From Macrophomina tecta (lineage: Eukaryota > Ascomycota > Dothideomycetes > Botryosphaeriales > Botryosphaeriaceae): a stretch of DNA of 64,000 nt. Position numbers and translations under genes: made by a program. How positions within the stretch are numbered: the stretch's first letter is position 1; each line of letters begins with the position of its first letter. The stretch covers positions 2,051,501 to 2,115,500 of the forward strand of contig JAKSGN010000037.1 in NCBI GenBank assembly GCA_024180945.1, read 5' to 3'. Under the pieces are notes generated by a model. That model did no database searches. It was given only the letters and a program-made list of their open reading frames with translations, and had not been told where the DNA came from. Of this stretch, positions 1 through 10,599 are shown one piece after another.

Positions 1-592
1 CTTTTAAGAGTATAGTTCTTTACTAAACTAGATCTATAGAACGAATACTACCTTATCTAAATTAAAGAAGAATATAAATAAAAAACTATATTCTAAACCT
101 AATATGGCCTATATAAATATTTAGTAATATTTTTTAGACTTATTAATACCTCTACTATATTCTAAGCCCTCGTTAACTATATTCTATAAAAAAATCTAAA
201 TAGATTCTATATAGCTTACCTTAATAATATTCTAATTTACTTAGAAATCCTAGAAGAATATAAGAAATATGTATCTAAGATCTTCTAAAAACTACTTAAA
301 TATAGCCTCTTAGTTAAACTAGAAAAATATACCTTCTATATCTAGAAGATTAAATCCCTAGGCTATATTATTAAACTAGAAAGAGTAGTTATAGACCTAA
401 GAAAAATAGAAGATATTCTAAAATAGCCTAAACTAAAAAATATTAAAGAAGTATAAGCCTTTCTAGAATTTACTAACTTTTATTAGCGGTTTATTAAATA
501 ATACTTCTATATAGCTAAACTACTAATCTAACTTATCTAAAAAGATACCTTATTTGCCTAGAAAGAACTATAATAGAAAGTATTTAATTAAC
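1..592 (+). pseudogene. Ty3/gypsy element A, reverse transcriptase to RNase H fragment
   Basis: The plus strand reads as a degraded gypsy reverse transcriptase. The catalytic block at 211-240 reads AYLNNILIY, where the family has YLDD, so both catalytic aspartates are now asparagines. It is followed by the connector (KLEKYTFYI, then LGYII) and the region before RNase H (FLEFTNFY.RFIK). Stops in the frame are TAA/TAG where glutamine or tryptophan codons are expected, as RIP produces. The fragment starts outside the window and is interrupted at 593 by copia-1. The reading resumes at 7689. The family assignment is sound; the exact domain edges are approximate. Confidence 0.85.
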
Positions 593-808
593 TATTAGAA
601 TAAGTAGTATAATAGCTTAATTAATAATAAAAGAATTAATTAGAATAAGTAGTATATCTAGTAGAGAAAGGCCGTAGGGGCTTTTCTTATATCTATTCTA
701 TCTACTAGGGTAAAATAAGTATATAACTTACTTACCTACTAAGATAGGTATATAACGAGTATAAAATATAACTAAATCTAAAATACTACTAAATTAAATA
801 TTTTAATA
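593..808 (-). repeat. copia-1 left LTR (3' LTR in element orientation)
   Basis: This 216-bp repeat begins TATTAGAATAAG and ends ATTTTAATA. It recurs at 7468-7683 and in copia-2 and copia-3. The ancestral ends are TGTTAGAAT and ATTC(C/T)AACA, kept in the better-preserved copia-2 copies. The purine tract just inside it (minus strand of 809-819) fits a polypurine tract. Confidence 0.93.
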
Positions 809-948
809 TACCCCCTTTACGTTCTGCCTAAGTAGGGAGTAGGTGATAAAAGAAATAAAGATAAAATAATAACTAGATAAGTATTAAACTCGTAAACTCG
901 CTTAAAATAGGCGGTTAATTTCTAGAATAAAAGAAAATAATAAAATAC

Positions 949-998
949 GTTCTCTATATTATATACTAGTAGTACTACTAGTATATAGTATAAAGAAC
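949..998. repeat. Conserved palindrome in the copia-1 3' untranslated region
   Basis: A near-perfect palindrome of about 50 bp centred on AGTAGTACTACT. It is the counterpart of 10401-10452 in copia-2 and 37716-37767 in copia-3. It lies between the end of pol and the polypurine tract in element orientation. Confidence 0.85.
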
Positions 999-3900
999 AT
1001 ATAAGTAGTGTTTAGGTAATAACTATAAATACTTAAAAAATTAGAAGAGACTTATATCTAATTAGATATAAGTTCTTTATTAACTTAAGTAAGCTATAAA
1101 AATTACGCCTTATTTTATAAAATAATATAAATAAATAAATACTAATTATAGAGTAGAAAAAGTCTAATAATTATAATAAAATAAGCGTACTTCTAGTAAG
1201 ATAGGGCTTTAGTAAGACCGTCTACTAATATTACTATTATAGGCGTCTACTAAAGATAAATATTACCTACTTAGGCTTTTTAGCATAGCTAATAGTAATA
1301 AATATTTATATAACGTAGCTTAGTATTAAGCTTTCTAATATTTTTCTATATAAGCCGAAGCGTTTGCATATTATTATACTATATTTTAATTTAGTAGCCT
1401 AGATTGAATTAAACTCTTCTAAAAAGATATTTTTACTAGAAGTATTACTTAGTGGCTTCTTATAAGATAAGAAGCTTAGCTTTAGTAGTTAAAGTTATAA
1501 CTATAGGTTACTTAATAGCCTTCTAATTAATAGCTACTCTAAATATAGTAATAATCGAGCCTTAGTAGCTACGGTGCATATTTAGATTATTAGTAAATAC
1601 TATATTACTACTAATAGTAAAGATATTATTTTTATTCTTATAGTTATTCTAGAAAAATAAGGTGAGCTTCTTAGTTTCTACTAAGTAGCTAAGAAGCCTC
1701 TAAAAAAGTTCTAGATAGTAAGAAAATAAATTAGTAAGATAAGATAATAGTATAAAATAGATATACGTAATATCTATTCTAGTACTAGTAGTTATAAATT
1801 ATACTAAACTAATTCTACTTTAATAAAGGTAAATATCTTACGTGTTTACGTACGTATCTTAGTTTACTTAAAGCACTTTATCTAAAGAAAGCAGTATTAA
1901 AGAAAAGTAATTTTTACTAATACCGTAGTAAGTAATAAGGCTAGAGATATATAATTTCTAAGAGAGCTATAGAAGCTTCTACTCTTAGTTTCTTATAATA
2001 TATAAGGCTAGAAACTATTATACTTCTTCTAGAATTCTTATCTTATAGCGTTTAAGTAGATCTTCTTAGAAAGTATCTATAAAAGACTTATCTCGCTTAT
2101 AGTATACTATAATAATGTTATCTATAAAGAAGAAGATGAATAAGCAATCGTTTAAGTATAAGTAAGGCGTATTAAATACCTAAGTTAAACTAAGCTCTTT
2201 TAAGAATTTATAGAAGTATTATTATTAGAGAGCTAGTAACTTCTTAAGACTATAAAGCGCTTAAAGTAAATAAAGAATTTAGTCTTATTTAAGCTTTAGT
2301 TCTTTTAGAGGTTAATAGTATATCTTTTTCTTAAGTAGAATATAAGAAAATACGTTTATAATATCGTACTAGCATATTTCTAGGTTAAAAGTATAGATAA
2401 TAGTAATTAGGGCTTAAAAAATCCGAAAGATAAAGATAGCTATATAAGTATTCTACTAAGTAGCCTAAAGATCTTCTCTTATATAGATACGTACCTTAAT
2501 CTTAGTAAGCTAGCCGTGTTTATTAAGCTTATATTTAAATATCTAGGTAAGTAGAATAATATTCTTATTAAGACTTTTTACTTTACTAAGTACTACTATC
2601 TTCTATATCTTCTTACTCTAAAGTTTCTAGAGTTCTATTTAGATTATCTCTAGTAGGTAGGTTTTTATTAGGTAGTTAAAGATGTTCTTATAGAAATAAG
2701 GTTTAGATAATAGTTAATCTTAATAAATATATAGTAGGCCTATAGGTAATACTTACGCTCTTATTAGAGTAGATTTCTAAAAAGATACGAGAAAAGACGT
2801 AAATAATATTTAGTAACTAAATATATTATTATAAATTAATATAATATATATATCTTTACGTAAGTTACGAGTTCTTAATTTATAGATAATTAGATTTAGA
2901 TTAATATTTGCTATAATATTACGTTCTCTTAGGGTATGGTTTCCTCTAGCAGTATCTAAATTAGGTAGATTATTATATTAGACTAGTATAAGCTAGCTAA
3001 GTCCTTATAATTATTAATTCTATTAATCTTTACTTTCTAAGCCTTAAGAGGCTAAGCCTTAAGAGGCTTATTATTAAACTAGAATAGATCAATCTAGTAA
3101 TACGTAATCTAAAGAATCTAGTATTTATTTATTATAAATTAAGCCTACTTATAGACTACTTTTTATATACTATTCGCGTACTAGGCCTTTACTAGTTAAT
3201 TCTAAAGGACTTAGTAGATAATCTAGTTATACTTTTTATATTTAGATACCTAGGCGGCTATCTTAAGTCTCTAAAGTTTCTTAAGTTAATTAAATTAGAG
3301 TTAGTAATAGCTTATTACTAAGGTTAAAGAAGATCTTAGATTTCTAATCTAAGAAAATTATCTCCTTCTTATAAAGCGTAATACGAGGAATTACTATCTC
3401 TTACTCTTAATTTTACTTTTACTATTATAGAGTAAGTATCTTCTCTAGATTCTCTAGAGAGAACTTACTAGATTTATTAAAGATAACGTCTCTTAAGTAT
3501 ATTACTCGGTTCTTTAGAAAATACTAGATTCTATAAATATTAGTAGAATTATATCTAACTAAGTATTTAATAAGGATATGCTTACCTAGCTTATTACTAT
3601 ATAGAATATTCTTAAGTAGTAAGTAGGCTTTATAGCTATAAACTTAAAGATGCGCTATTTTTAGCTTCTTTCTATAGATACGCTTAAATAGTATTTTCTA
3701 ATAGTAGTACTTTATTAGGGTTCTATTATAGATATAGACTACCGCCTTAATAATTTTAGGCTATAGGTACTTAGGTAGATTAGTACTAACCTATAAGAAT
3801 CTTACTTTAATAATAATTAAGTATTCTAAACGCTCTAATATACTATTTTACTAAGGGGTATACGAAGCTAATACCTTATAGATAATTTCGTATTAATTAA

Positions 3901-4942
3901 GCTACTACTTAAAGGCTCGTATAAGCGATATTTCTCTATCTAATCTAAGAAAGGCTATTAATTTGCTAAATCTTATCTTAATTATTTAAATAATATTAAG
4001 AAGGTACTAAGTATACTTATTCTTAGTTATATAAGTAATCGTAAAAGTAAATTTAGTAGAAGTATATTTAAGATACGTAATCTATTAGTAGCTATTATTA
4101 GCTTATATTATATATATTAAGTTAAATAAGACTTAAAAAAATATTTCTTCTAATAATTTCTTTAGTTATATAGATTAAGAGATCTGCTAGTATACCTTAG
4201 TACGAGTATATACGTTATAGTAATTAGATAGCTACTAATTAGTAATTATAGCTTCTTATATAGCTTATAGTAAGGCTTAAATAGCTCTTCTACCTATATA
4301 TATAAAGATTTTATACTATTATATAGCTAGTAACAAGCGATTAGTAATATTTAATACTATAGCTAGTAGTTTATTTACTTTCTTATATTCTATAAAGAAG
4401 TAGTTTTAAGCGAAGGTTAGATAGGCTATAATAAAGTTCTTTAAATAGAGGTATATATATCTTATATTTAACTTAATTTTCTTTTCTCTTACCTTAGTAA
4501 TAGAGATGAGGTTTACTATAAATAAGAATATATAGGCTATATCTATAAGCTTAATAGTATATAGGCCCTTATAGTTAGTAGTATATACTAGTATCTTACT
4601 AAATAACTCGATCTTAACTATAGAGTTTTCTAATATAATGTAGTTATCTAGCCCTATATTTCTTATTTTAGTATAGTAACTCTTTATATACTAATTATAG
4701 ATATAGTATATTATGCCCGTATTAGCGATCTATAAGAGATTAAGAGTTATAGACCTTAAAATACGTTATATACTAAATAATAAAGTAACTACTACTAAAA
4801 AAAATAATATTTTCTTTTCTTCTTTATCTAGTTTTAGCTCTTATTTTTTTTAAGAAGTATTATTCTACTTCTTTTAGCTTTAGTTATAATTTTAGCTATT
4901 TTTAAACCGTTTAATAGAGTATTTAACCTTTTTTTTAATCTA

Positions 4943-4972
4943 CCGCACCCGTGCAAAAGTCAGGGCGCACGG
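4943..4972 (+). repeat. Tc1/mariner left terminal inverted repeat
   Basis: Thirty bases starting CCGCACCCGTGC, an exact reverse complement of 6221-6250. The flanking TA is the target duplication. Confidence 0.97.
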
Positions 4973-5030
4973 ACGTGCACGAGTCAAAACAACAACGTAC
5001 CCTCTTTATCCCTTGCCTCATTACACCACC

Positions 5031-6116
5031 ATGCAGCGCATCTTTGGACGCGAAATTTCAGGCAATGCTAGGCAAAGGCATCAGCTTTCACATGATCAAC
5101 GAGTTTCGGTTATTACACAATCGCAAGATGGCAAATCTGGGCGTTAAATTGCCCGTGAGACTCGCTTCTCAGAACACGCAATCAGGAGCTGCATTAACCA
5201 CTACAATACGACTGGCCAGATTGATCTAACACCTCGTACTGGCCGTCCCCCCAAAGTTAGCCTTCGCACGGAGCGCTAGATTATTCGTTTTGTTAACCGG
5301 TTCCCAAAACTTAAGCATAGCCAGGTGATTAAGCAACTCCAGTTATCTATCTATAAAGATACGCTTAGGCGTATTCTACGCAAGAACTATATCACCAAAT
5401 GGCGTGTAAAGAATCGGCCTTGGATCTCTTAAGCGAATGCCCGCATTCGGTACTATGTAAAGAAATACCGGTATAAGAGCTGGAGATGGTGGATGAGGGT
5501 TACGTTCGGTGATGAGTGCTTAGTTGAGCAGGGCTCTGGCCACGTACTAAGCTGGGTTTTCCGTACGCCTGGCCAGCAAAAGTAGGACCAAAGCCGGCTT
5601 AATACACGGCCACTTGGCAAGAAGGCAAGGTGTATGGTATGGGGTGGCTTTTTAGGCCAGCTAGGGGTGTCTGATTTACACGTTATGGAGCGTGATTTGG
5701 ACTCTCCTAGGCAAGGCTACACTACTAAATCCTATATTAAAGTACTAGAGGAACAGGTGCCAAGAAACTACGACTATAGTATATACTAGTTACAAGATGG
5801 TGCTGGTATTTATCGGGCGAACCTGGTGAACAAATGGCTGCGTGATTACTAAATTAGGTGCATTACTTACCCCCTATATTCGCCTAATCTGAACCTCTAG
5901 GAATACCTTTGGTGGCTACTAAAGATGAAGCTTTAAGAGATTGCGCCATTTATTGAGCTTGAGAAGAATCCTGAGCGCGTAGAGGCGTTGCTGGCTAAGT
6001 GGTTACCTAGGGCATACGTATTGGTGGAAAAACCAAGCCTTAAAGCGCTTTATAAAAGTATGCCACAACGGCTTGCAGATGTTATTCAAGCTGGTGGCTA
6101 TCAAACTCGCTGGTAG
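5031..6116 (+). pseudogene. Tc1/mariner transposase, DD34E type, with eight in-frame stops
   Basis: A single frame of 362 codons runs from ATG 5031 to TAG 6114-6116 with no frameshift. It encodes a helix-turn-helix N-terminal half, ending in a GRPPK motif, and then the DDE catalytic domain. The acidic residues are intact: D161 (in FGDE), D256 (in QDGAG) and E291 (in EYLW). The last two have 34 residues between them, the Tc1 spacing. Eight premature stops fall at codons 39, 83, 134, 185, 253, 274, 290 and 302. All are TAA or TAG and none is TGA, as expected when CAA/CAG codons are hit by CpA to TpA mutation. The protein cannot be made, so the element is non-autonomous now. Confidence 0.95.
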
Positions 6117-6220
6117 CCTAGCTTTATAAAGAATCAACTCTTACTGCATTTGAGCAACTCGTTGTTGAATAATACGACTCCAAAGTGTTGGTGTTGGTGG
6201 CAGGATAATTAGCGCCTTGG

Positions 6221-6250
6221 CCGTGCGCCCTGACTTTTGCACGGGTGCGG
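6221..6250 (-). repeat. Tc1/mariner right terminal inverted repeat
   Basis: An exact inverted copy of 4943-4972, followed by the TA target duplication. Confidence 0.97.
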
Positions 6251-7467
6251 TATAGATCCTCGAGTATCTTATTAACTTTATCTTAAATCTTCTAGTTTAG
6301 TATTTAATCTACTAGTCTAGTCTATAGATTATAATATCTATATTTATTATAGAAATAATTTTTACTATATAAGTAGGCGGATAGCTTTCTTTCTTACTTT
6401 TAATTTCTTAGTAAAGTGGTAAAGACTACTTTAGTAGCCTTTAAATTCTTAGCTATATTTTAGCGTAAGTAGTTTCGGTAGTTAATAATTATTTTATAAA
6501 GCGACCTATTAAGCTTATTATACTAAAGCTTAATTTTATAGACTAAGGCCTAGTAGATATTAAAAAGAGTAAGCGCCTTAAGAAAGATAACCTTTTCTTA
6601 ATTATCTATAACCTCTAGAAGTTTAAGCTTTTTTATCTTAAATAGAGTCTCTTTCTATTATAAGAGCTATTTATTAATATTTTAACTACTTAAAGGCTTC
6701 TTAAGCTAGTAAAGCTTATTAATAATAAGCTCTTCTTAAGTTTTTCTTATTAGCTAGAGCCGCGCCTTAAGCGCTATAAGCTAAGAATAGAAGTATAAAT
6801 TACCTCTAAGCTTCTTTAGAATTAGAAGTAGTAATAGGCTTACTAAGTCCTTAATAATTATTAATAGATTATTAATTTTCTTTTTTAGCTTCTTCTATTT
6901 AGCTAGGTCTTTTTTATAAGCCCTAATTTATATTTTATAGCGCTTCTAGGCTCTTTATTAGTTTAGATTAGAGACTAGTAGCTTTAAAATCTTCGCTAGC
7001 TCGCTTAGTTAAGAAGGCTTCGATAGCTTTAATAAATTAATATAGTTGAATATCTCGTATTTCTTAGTTTATAATTAGATAATAAAGTACTATTTATTCT
7101 AATTATTAGCTATCTTTAAGATAATAATAGGTTTAGAAGATATTATAGCATAGTATTATATTACGTTATATTATATACTAAAGAAGGTATAGGTAAGTTA
7201 CTAAAGTAGATAGTAGATATAAGGCTAATAAATAAATTATTTACTTAAAAGTATTACTCTAAGGCGGTAGAAAAGTACTACGCTTTAGATAATAAAAAAG
7301 TCGTATTATAGAAGGTAACTAAAGTCCTCTATTATAGAATACGTATAGTAAAAGAATACTAAGAATAAATGTCTAGATACTACGAAACGCTTTAAATAGT
7401 ATAATAAGATACTAGGAAGAATAACTTAGAATATAAAAAATACTAAAGACGTACCTAGACTTATAAC

Positions 7468-7683
7468 TATTAAAATAAGTAGTATAATAGCTTAATTAAT
7501 AATAAAAGAATTAATTAGAATAAGTAGTATATCTAGTAGAGAAAGGCTATAGAGGCTTTTCTTATATCTATTCTATTTACTAGAATAAAATAAGTATATA
7601 ACTTACTTATCTACTAAAATAGATATATAACGAGTATAAGATATAACTAAATCTAAAATACTACTAAATTAAATATTCTAATA
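7468..7683 (-). repeat. copia-1 right LTR (5' LTR in element orientation)
   Basis: A 216-bp partner of 593-808. Immediately to its left the minus strand reads GTTATAAG, the position of the primer binding site described for copia-2. Confidence 0.93.
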
Positions 7684-10041
7684 CTAACTTAAAAGAGCCT
7701 TTATAAAAGTCCCTATATTAATTATATTTAATTTTAATAAGTCCTTTTATCTTAAAACTAACGTATTTAACTATGCTATTAGTGCTACTCTTAGCTAGTT
7801 AGATAATAAGAGAAGATTATACTCTATCGCGTACTACTTTTATAAAATATTATCTATAGAACTTAACTATAAGATATATAATAAAAAACTACTCGCGATT
7901 ATTATAATATTTAAAAAATAGCGATATTACCTTAAGAAAGTTAACTATAAAATTACGGTATATTTAAATTATAAGAATCTAGAATACTTTATAACTACTA
8001 AGATATTAAATAGAAGATAAATATAATAAATAAAATAACTTATTTTCTTCTACTTTAAGATCTACTACCGTAAAGAAAATAAAAATAATAAAACGAATAT
8101 ACTTAGCTATAGAGCTAATTATATAGAAAAAAAGCTAAAATTATTACTAGTAGTACTTAGATAAAATAATAATAGTATATTAGACCCTAACCGCCCCTAT
8201 ACTATCGAAGAACTCAACGCACTATAAAAAGAATAAATACTAGTACTAATTATAAGACTAAGAAGTTTTATTAATAATAATAAGCTTCTAAGAGCCCTAA
8301 TACCTAAATAAAAATCTAAAGATAATAAGAAACTATAAGATAAAGAACCTACGCCTATACTAAAAAAAACTATAAAAGAAGTAGTAAATAAAAAAGAAAA
8401 TAATACCGCTACTTAAAAATAAATTATTTAAAGAAAATATAATAATAATCTACTATTCTAAAAACTATTATAACGAATAGGTACCTCCGAATATAATAAC
8501 CCTAACCTAGTCTAAGACTATAGAGATAATATACTATTTTATAGAAAAATCTATATACTAATACCTTTACATAAATAACTAACTAAGAAATACTACGAAT
8601 CTATAGTTTATAAATACTCGGGAATAATAAAAACCTTAGAATAACTTATAAGATACTTCTATTTTCCCTAAATAAGAAAAATAGTAGAAAAAGTTATCTA
8701 GAAATATAATAAATATATAAAGAATAAAGCGGTATAATACGTACTATATAAATAGCTATCGCTTATTATAATACTAACTAAACCCTAGAAATTAGTTATA
8801 ATAGACTTTATTACTAACCTACTAATTTTAGTAGATCCTATAACTAAAATATAATATAATACTATTTTAGTTATCGTTAACTATCTAATAAAATAAGTAT
8901 ACTTTACTCCTTATAATAAGAAAATTAGAGTAAAGGGCTATGCCTACTTCTTTCTTAGATATATTTTTATCTGCTATAGAATACCTAAGGAACTAATTAT
9001 AGACTAAAACCTATAATTTAGAGCTAAGTTCTAGTAAACCTTAGTCTATAAGCTAAAAACTAAATATAAGATATTAATAATAGTATACCCGTAAATTAAT
9101 AAATAACAAAATAAACTAACTAAATACTAGAGTAGTATCTAAGATTCTATCTAAACTATAAGTAAAATAACTAGGTTAAACTTCTACCGCTAGCCTAATA
9201 CGTGTATAATAGTATATTAACGGAAGCTATATAAACTATATTCTTTTATACTAACTATAGTTTCGACTCTACTATCTTTAGAGAATTCTAGATCTACGAA
9301 GTACTTATCTAAAAAGCTATACTTAGGGTAGATTAGCTACGCGAATTATACTAAGAACTAGCTCGAGATATTAAATTTACTATATACTAAATAGCTATAT
9401 ACTATAATAGATAGCGCTAGGTATTACTATCTTTAAAAAAAAAGATAAAGTCTAGCTTCTTAGAAAAAATATTAAAACTATATAATTAAATAATAAATTA
9501 GACTATAAGAAAATTAGATTCTACTAGATTAAAAAAAACTTTTACTTATTTCCTTTAAACTTAAATTACTAAAACGAGTAGATATATATCTAGTTTTCTA
9601 TATCTTCTTACTTAAACCCGTATATAATAATGCTAAACCCGATCTAAAAATTAAAATATACTCTAATAACGCTAATAGAGAATAGCTAGTAGAAAAAATT
9701 CTTAATAGAGACTAGATTAATAGTTAATATAAGTACCTTATTAAATAAAAAAAAATAGACCCCGCTAGAAATTTTTAAAAATTTTTATAGAAACTAGTCT
9801 CTTATCTTAACTACGAAGGACTTATCTAGAAATACTACTAATAAAATTCTAACTATCTAAACCTAGAGTATTCTCCTATAATATAAAACCCGAAGAAGGT
9901 ATTAAAAATATCTAAAACTAGTCTATTAGTACCTTTTAAAGAACTACCCTATTAGAACTTACTATATTACTACTATCTAAACTTAATAGCTATACTATAT
10001 ATGCCTTTTTAAGCTCTAGCTTCTCTAAGAATAATAAATTC
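7684..10041 (+). pseudogene. Ty3/gypsy element A, RNase H, integrase and chromodomain
   Basis: The element A pol frame continues after the copia-1 insertion. RNase H comes first (LKTNV...YAI, about 7690-7960). The integrase follows, with a recognisable core (KPWKLVIIDFI near 8780-8815, then LIIDQN near 8990-9010). In the next block the conserved QTER glutamate reads as lysine (about 9090-9125). A chromodomain at about 9688-9775 reads VEKILNRD, YKYLIK and DPARNF, which marks element A as a chromovirus. Numerous TAA/TAG stops make it a relic. The rest, to 10041, is 3' untranslated sequence. Copia-2 interrupts it, with target AATTC at 10037-10041 and 15830-15834. Confidence 0.87.
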
Positions 10042-10257
10042 TGTTAGAATAAGTGGTGTGACGGCTTAATTAATAATAAAAGAATTAATTAGAATGAGTA
10101 GTATATCTAGTAGAGAAAGGCCGTACGGGCTTCCCTTATATCTATTCTACCTACTAGGGTGAAACGGGTATGTAACTTGCTTACCTGCTAAGATAGGTGT
10201 GTAACGAGTATAAGATATAACTAAATCCAAAACACTACTAAATCAAATATTCTAATA
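10042..10257 (-). repeat. copia-2 left LTR
   Basis: Begins TGTTAGAATAAG and ends ATTCTAATA. Its first 70 bases contain a repeated TTAGAATRAGTRGT motif around an inverted CTTAATTAAT/ATTAATTAG pair. Confidence 0.95.
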
Positions 10258-10272
10258 CACCCCCTTCACGTA
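10258..10272 (-). other. copia-2 polypurine tract
   Basis: The minus strand reads ACGTGAAGGGGGTG directly before the 3' LTR. This is the expected place and composition of the plus-strand DNA primer, and it fixes the element orientation. Confidence 0.75.
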
Positions 10273-10400
10273 CTGCCTATTTAGGGAGTAGGTGATAAAA
10301 AGAAAATAAGGGTAAAATAGATAACTAGGTGAGTATTAAACTCGTAAACTCGCTTAAAGTAGGCTGATTAATTTTTAAAATTAAAAGAAATAATAAAACG

Positions 10401-10452
10401 TATTCTCTATACTATATGCAAGCAGTACTGCTAGCATATAGTATAGAGAATA
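10401..10452. repeat. 52-bp palindrome in the copia-2 3' untranslated region
   Basis: Nineteen-base arms (TATTCTCTATACTATATGC and its complement) flank the inner palindrome AGCAGTACTGCT. Only one base pair in the whole 52 bp is mismatched. The position is conserved in copia-1 and copia-3. Its role is unknown; an RNA hairpin near the transcript end is one possibility. Confidence 0.9.
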
Positions 10453-10599
10453 TATAGGTAAAGTTAGAATAGTAATTATAAGTACCTAAAATAAAGATTA
10501 GGGAGACTTATGCCTGCGTAGGTATAAGTCCTCTATTAGCTTAAGTAAGCTATAAGGGTTGCGCCTTATTTTTACGAAATAATATAAATAAATAAATAC

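Larger units (their letters stand above)
4943..6250 (+). mobile_element. Tc1/mariner DNA transposon inserted in copia-1
   Basis: A 1308-bp element with perfect 30-bp terminal inverted repeats (4943-4972 and 6221-6250) flanked by a duplicated TA (4941-4942 and 6251-6252). Removing it restores the sequence seen uninterrupted in copia-2 near 14394-14412 and in copia-3, which proves the insertion. Its base composition is near normal and CA/TG dinucleotides are common, unlike the host copia. It therefore arrived later or escaped most RIP. It carries one transposase frame that is interrupted by stops. Confidence 0.97.
593..7683 (-). mobile_element. Ty1/copia retrotransposon copia-1, RIP-degraded
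   Basis: A copia-class element on the minus strand with two 216-bp LTRs (593-808 and 7468-7683). The target duplication is TTAAC at 588-592 and CTAAC at 7684-7688; the one mismatch is a C to T change. The span of 7091 bp includes a nested Tc1/mariner element of 1308 bp, leaving the same body length as copia-2. The element lies inside the pol gene of gypsy A. It is more heavily mutated than copia-2, and no usable reading frame survives. Comparison with copia-2 places the polyprotein between about 1150 and 7440, running right to left. Confidence 0.92.

Noticed and set aside
4951..5229. A 92-codon frame at the left end of the mariner
   Set aside because: It starts inside the terminal inverted repeat and reads a different frame from the transposase.
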